From Eubacteriaceae bacterium (lineage in GTDB: Bacteria > Bacillota_A > Clostridia > Eubacteriales > Anaerofustaceae): 13,091 nt of DNA. The stretch lies in NCBI GenBank assembly GCA_031280495.1, contig JAITGT010000043.1, positions 1 through 13,091 of the forward strand, given 5' to 3'. Below, in pieces: positions 6,510 through 12,566 of the stretch; the first letter of the stretch is position 1, and the number at the start of each line of letters is the position of its first letter. The translations under genes and the position numbers were made by a program. Below the pieces are notes generated by a model. It was not told the origin of the DNA and did not search any database. It saw nothing but the letters and a program-made list of their open reading frames with translations.

Positions 6510-7037
6510 ATGGGCATTAGCCTTATCGACGCAATAGTAGGCAGAAGAAGTGTCCGAGCGTTCAAGGAAAGCCAGATTACGGACGAAGAACTCTCGCTTT
6601 TGCTTAAGGCGGGTGAATATGCGCCAAGTGGCGGCGGAGCCCAGTCCCCCATCATCATCGCCGTGCAAAACAAGGATCTTATCGCAAAGCTCTCCAAGAT
6701 GAATGCAGCTGTGATGGGCAAGGAAGGCATAGATCCGTATTATGGCGCGCCTACGCTCATTTTGGTGCTTGCCGACAAGGCAAAGCCAACCCCCGTGGAA
6801 GACGGCAGCCTCGCTCTTGGATCTATGCATCTGGAAGCCCACGATCTTGGCCTCGGCGCCTGTTGGATCCACAGGGAGGAGCAGATGTTTGAGACGCAGG
6901 AAGGAAAGGCCCTTTTAAAGGAATGGGGATTTGAGGGCGACTACATCGGCGTCGGAGCGCTCATCGTCGGATACCCTGAAAAAGAGCTTCCTGAGCCGCC
7001 GCCGCGCGTCCCGCAAAGAACGAAAGTGATCAAGTAA
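6510..7037 (+). CDS. Nitroreductase-family FMN oxidoreductase
   Basis: Small cytoplasmic flavoprotein of 175 residues, normal for the short clostridial members of the family, which use FMN and NAD(P)H (usually as homodimers) to reduce nitro groups, quinones or other acceptors. Visible marks are R12-R-S-V-R-A-F18 at the N-terminus (FMN phosphate contacts), APSGGGAQ at 39-46, the central helix SLALGSMHLEAHDLGLGACWI at about 100-120, and a GYPEKE turn near the C-terminus. The frame is open further upstream (from 6399), but ATG 6510 has an AAAAGAGG site 8 bases before it and begins just where the family begins. The physiological substrate is unknown. It is transcribed alone, with terminators on both sides. 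Confidence 0.9.
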   Translation: MGISLIDAIVGRRSVRAFKESQITDEELSLLLKAGEYAPSGGGAQSPIIIAVQNKDLIAKLSKMNAAVMGKEGIDPYYGAPTLILVLADKAKPTPVEDGSLALGSMHLEAHDLGLGACWIHREEQMFETQEGKALLKEWGFEGDYIGVGALIVGYPEKELPEPPPRVPQRTKVIK

Positions 7038-7041
7038 GGTA

Positions 7042-7072
7042 CGGATAGCCATTAGCAAGCCATCCGGATTTT
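7042..7072 (+). terminator. Possible terminator right after the nitroreductase gene
   Basis: CGGAT (7042-7046) pairs with ATCCG (7062-7066), extended past one mismatch by GC/GC, and is followed by GATTTTC. It starts 5 bases after the stop codon. The stem is imperfect. Confidence 0.45.
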
Positions 7073-7122
7073 CGCGCCGTCTCGCTAACCTGCGGCACGG
7101 CGGTTCAATAGCTTAGGCAAAG

Positions 7123-7171
7123 CGCCTCGCGCTGTTTGGATATGGCTGTCCGAATCGCGCGAGGCGTTCTT
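7123..7171 (+). terminator. Long hairpin, probable terminator of the nitroreductase transcript
   Basis: A perfect 10-bp outer stem (CGCCTCGCGC at 7123-7132, GCGCGAGGCG at 7157-7166) encloses a second stem of six pairs (TTTGGA/TCCGAA, one G-U). TTCTT follows. Its great stability relative to a short T-run leaves room for another role, such as 3'-end protection. Confidence 0.6.
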
Positions 7172-7816
7172 ATGCAAATTTCGCTTGCAAGCACCCAGCT
7201 TCCTGCCATGCGCCAATCCTGGGCCGTGAGTTTGCCCCTTTCCCCAAGCATTGGATGGCCCGCGCCGAGTTCAGCCCAGAGCTAAGGCGCGCTTTGGTTC
7301 GCTCCATATCCAGAATATCTGCCGCATTCGCCGCTGCGCCCATTGCCTGCGCCTTGCCCTCAGCGGCTTTGTACCGGATTGCCCTATCCATCCCAGTTTT
7401 GTCCGTGAGCCTCTTGGCACTCTTCTTGAGAGGGCACAACCCTGCTTGCTTTCCTGTCTTGTACATGGGAACTTTAGTTTTGGCGGGCTTCCCGCTTGGC
7501 TCTTTTCGCGGGCTTCCTTGAGTTTAGGCTGTCACGCAAGAACATTGGCGCAACTCGCCATTTTCGCTCTGAGGCTCTTGGCATAGCAGGCGCCCGCATG
7601 CTGCATGCAATGCATAGCCTTGGAGCTTGCTTTGTATAGCAAGCCCGTTCGCCCTGCATATGATTGCATTCGAACCGGTTCGCCAGGCTGAGGCTTTGCC
7701 TCCGGCTTCCTATAGGTTCCGCCTCGCTGCAGCCGCCATTTCTTTTGGCTGGCAGTGTTCACTGCGAAGCCTCTTACAGGCTTTGCCGCTTGGCTGCTTG
7801 CCCATGCCGAAGACGC
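7172..7816. other. Gene-free stretch, no confident content
   Basis: About 650 bases with no gene I can support. Frames of 60-119 codons on both strands have no usable ribosome binding site. The least implausible is minus-strand 7170-7466 (98 codons, Lys/Ala-rich, with the run KAAEGKAQAMGAAANAADIL). It lacks a clear start signal and I recognise no family, so it could be a gene remnant or chance. No RNA gene was recognised. Confidence 0.4.
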
Positions 7817-7845
7817 AAAAAAAGAGCCCTGCACTAGGGCAGGGC
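7817..7845 (-). terminator. Intrinsic terminator of the lipoprotein gene
   Basis: A perfect 7-bp stem (GCCCTGC at 7826-7832, GCAGGGC at 7839-7845) with a 6-base loop is followed on the minus strand by TC and seven T (7823-7817). It lies 15 bases past the stop codon. Confidence 0.92.
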
Positions 7846-7859
7846 CCTTTGAATTTTTG

Positions 7860-8522
7860 TCACTGGCTGATTTCTGCGCCGCTTTGGCCAATATAGCTTT
7901 GGATCATCGCGAGAAGCATGTCTGCCTGCTCATTTAGTCCTTGCTGGCGCATGTACGCTATCCCGCCGCCCGAAATGGCGTCCACAAAGCCCTCGTCGGC
8001 AATGATGCGGTAAGTTGAGCCGCCGTTCTTGGAAAGATGAATGTCAACCTCCGTAGACTTTGTCCCAACATCGCCTGTTTTGAGCACTTTCACAATGCTC
8101 TCAACCACCTTTGGGGCGATATCATCCCCTCCAGAAAGAATTCCGCTTAGGTTGTTTTGCAAAATATCCTGGGTTACGCGCGGCATTAAGGAGGCAAAGT
8201 TTGTCATCACAATTTTGGTTTTGACAGTGGCTGTGTCGCCGCTTTCCTCGGAAGAGACAATTTCATACGCAAAACGATCAAAGTAGGCGACAATCACCTC
8301 TATGGCCTGATCTGATGTGACTCCGTAATTCTGGAGGGCACTGTCTTGCTCTTGAGTCGCGCTGGCGCCATACACAAGCTTAAGCGCTGGAGCATTCATG
8401 TTATTGACAAGTTCAAGCTGGACTTTTAGGTCTCTTTCCGCCTGGTTGTTTGTTCCGCATGCAGCAAATGTGACGGCAAGGGCTATTGCCAGCGCAATTG
8501 CTGTTATTCTTTTCATTCCCAT
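7860..8522 (-). CDS. Predicted secreted lipoprotein of unknown function
   Basis: Protein of 220 residues with a type II signal peptide: M-G-M-K-R, a hydrophobic stretch ITAIALAIALAVTF, then A20-A21-C22-G as the lipobox. The mature protein should be anchored to the outer face of the membrane by C22. The remainder is soluble and mixed alpha/beta; residues 65-125 have an NTF2-like look of the kind seen in clostridial lipoproteins, but I cannot assign a family with confidence. The start is uncertain between codons 1 and 3: no good ribosome binding site precedes either, the nearest AAGG lying about 16 bases upstream, so translation may be weak. It follows lysS on the same strand with a 144-base gap and has its own strong terminator. 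Confidence 0.78.
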   Translation of the reverse strand: MGMKRITAIALAIALAVTFAACGTNNQAERDLKVQLELVNNMNAPALKLVYGASATQEQDSALQNYGVTSDQAIEVIVAYFDRFAYEIVSSEESGDTATVKTKIVMTNFASLMPRVTQDILQNNLSGILSGGDDIAPKVVESIVKVLKTGDVGTKSTEVDIHLSKNGGSTYRIIADEGFVDAISGGGIAYMRQQGLNEQADMLLAMIQSYIGQSGAEISQ

Positions 8523-8645
8523 TTGTTTGTTGGCTGCCCTTAGACAGGCAAGCCTCCCCTTTCATTGGCGATCTATTGGGCCTTTCCGTTTTCGCATTTA
8601 CCCGAATGTCCTGCGAAACGCTCCAAACGGCCAAAAGCAAGCGCC

Positions 8646-8665
8646 AAAAAGGGCGTCGCTGCGCC
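8646..8665 (-). terminator. Weak terminator-like hairpin after lysS
   Basis: GGCG/CGCC (four pairs, 6-base loop) immediately follows the lysS stop on the minus strand and is trailed by C and five T. The stem is short, so read-through into the lipoprotein gene is plausible. Confidence 0.35.
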
Positions 8666-8666
8666 T

Positions 8667-10142
8667 TCAGCCAATTGGCTTCATTGTTGGAAACAGTATT
8701 ACGTCGCGTATTGTCACTTCGCCAGACAAAAGCATGACAAGCCTGTCCACGCCAATCCCGACTCCCCCTGTTGGGGGAAGGCCGAATTCCAGGGCATTGA
8801 CAAAATCTCGGTCGTAGGGGTGCGTTGCGTCCTCGCCCATGCTTTTCTTGCGCATTTGCTCTTCAAACCGCTCTCTTTGGTCAAATGGATCGTTTAGCTC
8901 AGAAAACCCATTCGCGAATTCGCTGCCTGCGATGAAAAGCTCAAAGCGGTCTGTGTAGCGCGGATCGCCCTCCGACTTCTTTGAGAGGGGGGAGATCTCC
9001 GTTGGATGGTGGGTCACGTATGTTGGCTGGATAAGCTGGCTTTCCACAAACGTGTCAAACGCTTCCTCTATGATCTTGCCTATCCCCCAGCTGCCTTCCA
9101 TTCGCATGCCCAGTTTCTCCCCGGCTTGGCGCGCTTCTTCGAGATCTGTGATTTTGTCAAAATCAACGCCCGTCGCCTCCGCGACCAGATCCGTCATCCT
9201 TGCCTTGCGGAAAGGCGGGTTAAGGCTGATTTCGTGGCCCTTGTACGCGATGTCCGCCGTGCCGTGAAGGGCTTTCGCAACAAAGTGAAACAGTTCCTCC
9301 ACCATGTCCATGACTGCGTTGAAGTCTGCGTAAGCCTCATAGCTCTCCATCATCGTAAATTCAGGGTTGTGGGACGCATCCATCCCTTCATTTCGGAATA
9401 CAGTCCCGATTTCATACACTTTCTCCAGCCCGCCTACAACGAGCCTCTTGAGCGGCAGCTCAAGGGCGATGCGCATGTACATGGGAATGCCCAATGCGTT
9501 GTGGTGGGTGATAAAAGGCTTGGCAGCCGCTCCGCCCGCAAGAGTTCCGAGGACGGGCGTTTGCACCTCCAGAAAGCCTCTTGCGTCCATAAACTCGCGC
9601 ATAGACCGTATGGCCTTTGCGCGGAGCACGAATGTTTCCTTCACTTCCGGGTTTACGATCAAGTCCACATAGCGCTGCCGATACCGGAGGTCTGCGTCTT
9701 TGAGGCCATGAAACTTTTCAGGCATCGTCTGAATGGATTTTGCCAGCAGGCTGATTTTCTCCACTCTAACAGAAATCTGGCCGCGGTTTGTCTTAAAGGC
9801 CGTTCCTTCCACCCCGATTATGTCGCCGATGTCCAATGCAAGAACGCGCTGGTACTCTTCCTCGCCTAGATCATCCACCTTAATGTAGAGCTGAATTCTC
9901 GCGGTTGAGTCCTGCAAATCATAAAACGAGGCCTTTCCCTGCCCTCTTTTGGCCATAATGCGGCCAGCCATGGCGGCCTTCTTCCCCTCATACTCCCCAA
10001 AATTTTCTGTTATGCCTTTTGCGTAAGCTGAAACGTCGAAGCGGCGGGCTTGGTATGGATAGCGGCCTTCTTGGACAAGCTTGTTAAACTTGTCCACCCG
10101 CACTTGCACGACATCTGGAAGGCTGTTGTAATAATCGCTCAT
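8667..10142 (-). CDS. lysS: Lysyl-tRNA synthetase, class II
   Basis: Charges tRNA-Lys with lysine, in the cytoplasm, as a dimer. At 491 residues the length is normal. Residues 55-140 are the OB-fold anticodon-binding domain. The class II catalytic core follows with motif 1 around 185-200 (GFLEVQTPVL), motif 2 at F249-R-N-E-G253 continuing HNPEFTMMESYEAY, and motif 3 at G459-GVGIGVDRLVMLL-472. LysRS signatures KPFITHHNAL, VTHHPTEISPLSK and the terminal DVILFPTMKP are all present. The gene starts 38 bases after greA, the usual greA-lysS operon of Bacillota, and is presumably driven from the greA promoter. The ribosome binding site is weak, so translation may depend partly on greA. No T-box element precedes it. 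Confidence 0.97.
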   Translation of the reverse strand: MSDYYNSLPDVVQVRVDKFNKLVQEGRYPYQARRFDVSAYAKGITENFGEYEGKKAAMAGRIMAKRGQGKASFYDLQDSTARIQLYIKVDDLGEEEYQRVLALDIGDIIGVEGTAFKTNRGQISVRVEKISLLAKSIQTMPEKFHGLKDADLRYRQRYVDLIVNPEVKETFVLRAKAIRSMREFMDARGFLEVQTPVLGTLAGGAAAKPFITHHNALGIPMYMRIALELPLKRLVVGGLEKVYEIGTVFRNEGMDASHNPEFTMMESYEAYADFNAVMDMVEELFHFVAKALHGTADIAYKGHEISLNPPFRKARMTDLVAEATGVDFDKITDLEEARQAGEKLGMRMEGSWGIGKIIEEAFDTFVESQLIQPTYVTHHPTEISPLSKKSEGDPRYTDRFELFIAGSEFANGFSELNDPFDQRERFEEQMRKKSMGEDATHPYDRDFVNALEFGLPPTGGVGIGVDRLVMLLSGEVTIRDVILFPTMKPIG

Positions 10143-10180
10143 TCTTGCGTATATGGGAAAGATTCCCGCCTCTTTCGTCT

Positions 10181-10648
10181 TTAATTTAGCTCAATTACCT
10201 CGACGCTGTATGTCAGGGTAGGCGCATTCACGAAAACCACGTCGCCAACCTTGGCACCAATCAAAGCCTTGCCCATTGGGGACTCGTTTGAAATGCGGCC
10301 CTGATCCAAATCAGCTTCGTCCCTGCCGACAATCAAGTATTCGCTGACTTCCTTGTCTTCTGTGTCGAGCACCTTGACGCGGCTGCCGGCAGTCACCACG
10401 TCTGTGGACATTTTATTGATGATGACCGCATTTTTGACCTTATATTCCAGCTCCAATATCTCGCCCTCAATAAAGGCCTGCTCTGTTTTGGCTTCCTCGT
10501 ACTCCGCGTTTTCCGACAAATCCCCAAAATCGCGCGCCACCTTAATTTTTTCGGCAATTTCGTGGCGCTTTGCTGTCTTGAGGTAATCGAGGCGCGCATT
10601 TGCCTCGTTAAACCCTTCCTGTGTAAATAGGACTTCCTTGTCCGCCAT
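10181..10648 (-). CDS. greA: Transcription elongation factor GreA
   Basis: Rescues backtracked RNA polymerase by stimulating cleavage of the nascent RNA's 3' end through the secondary channel. At 155 residues the length is typical. The N-terminal coiled coil (about 10-75) carries the tip motif DFGDLSENAEY at 40-50, with the acidic D43 and E46 that place magnesium, so it is a functional GreA rather than an inactive Gfh-type relative. The C-terminal FKBP-like domain has ISNESPMGKALIGAKVGD at 119-136. The start at MADKEV is preferred to the upstream in-frame ATG at 10663 because GGAGG lies 7 bases before it and it fits the family. It is the first gene of greA-lysS, after a near-consensus promoter and a leader of about 150 bases that holds a terminator-like structure. 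Confidence 0.97.
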   Translation of the reverse strand: MADKEVLFTQEGFNEANARLDYLKTAKRHEIAEKIKVARDFGDLSENAEYEEAKTEQAFIEGEILELEYKVKNAVIINKMSTDVVTAGSRVKVLDTEDKEVSEYLIVGRDEADLDQGRISNESPMGKALIGAKVGDVVFVNAPTLTYSVEVIELN

Positions 10649-10723
10649 ATATATCCTCCACAAACGCAGCCCGCGCAGTGCGCGATCTGCTTTCTACATT
10701 CCGGGCAGCCTGCCTGCATCCAG

Positions 10724-10763
10724 AAAAAAGGCGTTTTGGCCCAATAATTGGGTCGATTACGCC
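10724..10763 (-). promoter_or_regulatory. Terminator-like structure in the greA leader (possible attenuator)
   Basis: Read on the minus strand, GGCGT (10763-10759) pairs with ACGCC (10734-10730). Inside it CCCAA/TTGGG (10752-10740) forms a second helix with a TTA loop, and six T (10729-10724) follow directly. It lies about 40-75 bases after the predicted transcription start and before the greA ribosome binding site. It could prematurely end a share of transcripts. The two helices are separated by a 6x5 internal loop, so stability is moderate. Confidence 0.4.
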
Positions 10764-10807
10764 ATAATCACAAAAAACACGCGCTATAATTGGCGCTCCA
10801 AGTCATA

Positions 10808-10836
10808 ATTATACTGAGCCAGCCCGCATAAGTCAA
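10808..10836 (-). promoter_or_regulatory. Strong sigma-A promoter of the greA-lysS operon
   Basis: On the minus strand, -35 TTGACT (10836-10831) and -10 TATAAT (10813-10808) are separated by exactly 17 bases. This is the best promoter in the window. The -35 lies inside the hairpin that ends the preceding gene. Expected start of transcription is near 10801. Confidence 0.88.
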
Positions 10837-10874
10837 TTGAGAAGGCCCGTTTCGCCCGCCAGGGCCCCTCAATT
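10835..10874 (-). terminator. Hairpin at the end of the unknown gene
   Basis: AATTGAG (10835-10841) pairs with CTCAATT (10868-10874), and inside it GGCCC (10844-10848) with GGGCC (10862-10866). It contains the stop codon of the upstream gene (10869-10871). No T-run follows on the minus strand, so it is a poor classical terminator there; CCTTTT follows on the plus strand. Confidence 0.45.
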
Positions 10875-11711
10875 CCTTTTGGAAAGAAAATCCTCTTCCA
10901 CTTGCGCCATAAACCTTCGAATGTTGCTGGTGGGCAGCAGCCCTGTCTTTAGGTAATACAGCGCCTCCATATAGGCTGGCCCTAAGTAGAGCTCCCCCAA
11001 TTTGTCCGTATAGACTTTGCTCTTCAGCGCCTTGCTTTCTAATATCCCCCGATCGTATGGGTTTACCACGCACTTTGCCTTCAAGTGGCGGGCAGTCGGG
11101 GCAAGGCTTTCGGAGAGGCAAAAGACAGCCCCGCTTTCCGATAGGCTTGCAATGCTCGCCGTCCCCTCCGCCGCGGTCCCATTATAAGCGTAAACCGTGT
11201 CAAGGGCCCACAGTGAAGTGGAGCGGTCGCGGCAGTAAATTTTTAGGTAGTTGCATTCGTCGGCAAAAAACTCCAGCCACGCAGGATCGGTTTCCACGCT
11301 GATCATGAGGGCGACGTCCGAGAAGCGGCCGAATTCCCCAGGAATTCGGCTCTTGGCGTACTGGTAGCACAGCGCGGCTTTTGTCCCGTCAAATACCGGC
11401 AGATCCATTGCTTCAGATTCCGGCAGAGGGATTCCCTCAATGACAAGGCAGACAGCCCCGCACTTTGCGAGCAGATCCGATATTTTTTCCCAAAGCTCCT
11501 TAAGCCGGGCCTCATCCGAGAAATTTTGCCGGCCAACGGCAATCATGGCCGCCGTCTCGTTAAGCTTGTCGTCGTAAAGGCTGGAGGCCTTCCAGGGGGG
11601 AACCGCGCCTCCAATCACGTTTGCAATCATGTTGAGGCTTCGGTTGAGAAACCCCCGCGCAAATTCGCTTCGATAGTTGTCGCTCTTAATGACATATCCG
11701 ATCGTGTTCAT
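10869..11711 (-). CDS. Conserved-looking protein of unknown function
   Basis: Protein of 280 residues that I do not recognise. It seems soluble: no signal peptide, no membrane helix. The opening MNTIGYVIKSDNYRSEFARGF and the alternating hydrophobic strands AVCLVIEGI (about 90-98), YLKIYCRD and GAVFCLSES suggest an alpha/beta fold, but no nucleotide-binding or catalytic motif is evident. Several cysteines are scattered without a metal-site spacing. The start at 11711 is chosen over the longer frame (11792) because GGAGG lies 8 bases upstream, and the extra 27 residues would begin close behind the previous gene's terminator. It follows the HPr-like gene on the same strand with a terminator between them, and ends against the greA promoter. 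I see no clear promoter of its own. It is very likely a real gene; its function is open. Confidence 0.75.
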   Translation of the reverse strand: MNTIGYVIKSDNYRSEFARGFLNRSLNMIANVIGGAVPPWKASSLYDDKLNETAAMIAVGRQNFSDEARLKELWEKISDLLAKCGAVCLVIEGIPLPESEAMDLPVFDGTKAALCYQYAKSRIPGEFGRFSDVALMISVETDPAWLEFFADECNYLKIYCRDRSTSLWALDTVYAYNGTAAEGTASIASLSESGAVFCLSESLAPTARHLKAKCVVNPYDRGILESKALKSKVYTDKLGELYLGPAYMEALYYLKTGLLPTSNIRRFMAQVEEDFLSKRN

Positions 11712-11790
11712 GCCGCCCGCCTCCAAGAGTCCGTCTATAGATATGCTCTTAAAGGCGCTGTTATGCAGGGCGCGAAAGCAGCCTGAGGGC

Positions 11791-11826
11791 AAACAGAAAG
11801 GGGCATTGCCCGAACGGGCAAGCCCC
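11791..11826 (-). terminator. Intrinsic terminator of the HPr-like gene
   Basis: GGGGC/GCCCC (5 bp) stacked on TTGCCC/GGGCAA (6 bp) with a GAAC loop and one bulged base, spanning 11800-11826. On the minus strand TTTCTGTTT follows. It lies about 40 bases past the HPr-like stop and before the unknown gene. Confidence 0.8.
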
Positions 11827-11863
11827 CTAAGCTCTCTTCTTGCTGCATAAGCTGCTTACAGAC

Positions 11864-12109
11864 CTAAATCAGCTCGCACAGAAGGGAAACGGCTTCCTGC
11901 TCATCCGGGCCGTCCGCCATCACAAGTATTTTGCTTCCAATCCTAAGGGCAGACACCAACAGGCCGCGAAAGGATTTTGCGTTGATTTGCTCGTTTTTGT
12001 TAATAATGGTTATTCTTGATTCGAATTTCTTTGCCGCCTCTACAAAACTGGAGACGGGTTTGATGCCAGTTGTGTCGACTGCCTTGAGAACAGCGCTTTT
12101 TATGTACAT
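11864..12109 (-). CDS. HPr-family protein lacking the phosphorylatable histidine (Crh-like)
   Basis: Protein of 81 residues with the length and pattern of HPr, the phosphocarrier of the sugar phosphotransferase system. The regulatory region is well kept: N43-A-K-S46-F-R-G-L, with S46 where HPr kinase phosphorylates HPr and Crh in Bacillota, and the C-terminal GPDEQEAVSLLCELI. The active-site loop, normally G-[IL]-H15-A-R-P18, reads G15-I-K-P18; there is no histidine anywhere in the protein. It therefore should not carry PTS phosphate, but might act as a Ser46-dependent regulator, as Crh (Gln15) does with CcpA in Bacillus. The ATG has GGAGG upstream. It is a single-gene unit with a strong terminator. 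No PTS enzyme, ccpA or hprK gene is in the window. Confidence 0.85.
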   Translation of the reverse strand: MYIKSAVLKAVDTTGIKPVSSFVEAAKKFESRITIINKNEQINAKSFRGLLVSALRIGSKILVMADGPDEQEAVSLLCELI

Positions 12110-12156
12110 ACCCTAACCCTCCATTGCTCGTCGCGCCAGTTTGGCCCAACGCTGGC

Positions 12157-12167
12157 ATTGTATCATA
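12157..12167 (-). promoter_or_regulatory. Possible -10 region of the HPr-like gene
   Basis: Overlapping TATGAT and TACAAT hexamers on the minus strand, about 50 bases before the start codon, lie in a locally AT-rich segment. No recognisable -35 is present at the right distance. Confidence 0.35.
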
Positions 12168-12335
12168 GAAAACTTTATTTTTTCTTTATCTTTCTAGGCA
12201 TTGTCCTCATTGATATACTATTTTAATGGAATTTTAAGCATAATGCCTAATATTCCAGTCATATCCAGCTTTCCTATTCTATTCTCTGCCCTGGAAGAAT
12301 AATGTAAAGCGTTGCGCCTGCCAAAAAATTATCGG
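12168..12335. other. AT-rich divergent spacer, nothing further seen
   Basis: Spacer between the HPr-like gene (-) and the dGTPase gene (+). It is markedly more AT-rich than the rest of the window, especially 12165-12245. I find no gene, no convincing RNA and no clear catabolite-repression (cre) site. Confidence 0.5.
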
Positions 12336-12378
12336 CAGCGCGCTTCCCCTTCCTTCGCCTTCTAAGGGATGCGCGCTG
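12336..12378. promoter_or_regulatory. Strong hairpin/inverted repeat abutting the dgt promoter
   Basis: CAGCGCGC (12336-12343) and GCGCGCTG (12371-12378) form a perfect 8-bp stem, with CCCTT/AAGGG (12347-12351, 12364-12368) inside. It ends at the base before the -35 hexamer. No plus-strand gene lies just before it. On the minus strand CCGATAA and a T6 run follow, so it could also end a minus-strand transcript. An operator is the other option. Confidence 0.4.
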
Positions 12379-12407
12379 TTCCATTTTCGCGGCCGGTGTG
12401 GTATAAT
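12379..12407 (+). promoter_or_regulatory. Promoter of the dGTPase-family gene
   Basis: A perfect TATAAT (12402-12407), with a TG-G extension just before it, lies 17 bases after TTCCAT, a poor -35. An extended -10 compensates for a weak -35. The leader to the GTG start is about 150 bases and contains a GCGGC/GCCGC hairpin near its end. Confidence 0.65.
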
Positions 12408-12566
12408 AAGCGAAATTGTTGGCCATATCAAATATGTTTTCAAGCTCTTCTCTAACCGATCTTTCCTTCTAGGCAGCGGCATTCTTTGCACAAACCCATA
12501 TATCGCTAGCATAGCCAAGCCACGCGGCTCTTTTCTTGCCGCCGCCTGCACACGAAAGGACTAAAA

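Noticed and set aside
7042..7166. tRNA-like gene (GGTTCAAT segment near 7102)
   Set aside because: No acceptor, D or anticodon arms can be paired around it.
9006..9869. 287-codon plus-strand frame inside lysS
   Set aside because: Antisense to an intact lysyl-tRNA synthetase.
10649..10800. T-box riboswitch upstream of greA-lysS
   Set aside because: The leader is only about 150 bases and has no T-box consensus or specifier-like stem; what is seen is a simple terminator-like hairpin.
11712..11792. Longer N-terminus of the unknown 280-residue protein
   Set aside because: The ATG at 11711 has a well-placed GGAGG; the longer start has none and lies next to the preceding terminator.
12301..12318. 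Catabolite-repression (cre) site near TGTAAAGCG
   Set aside because: It fits the consensus only with an inserted base; no full cre match was seen.
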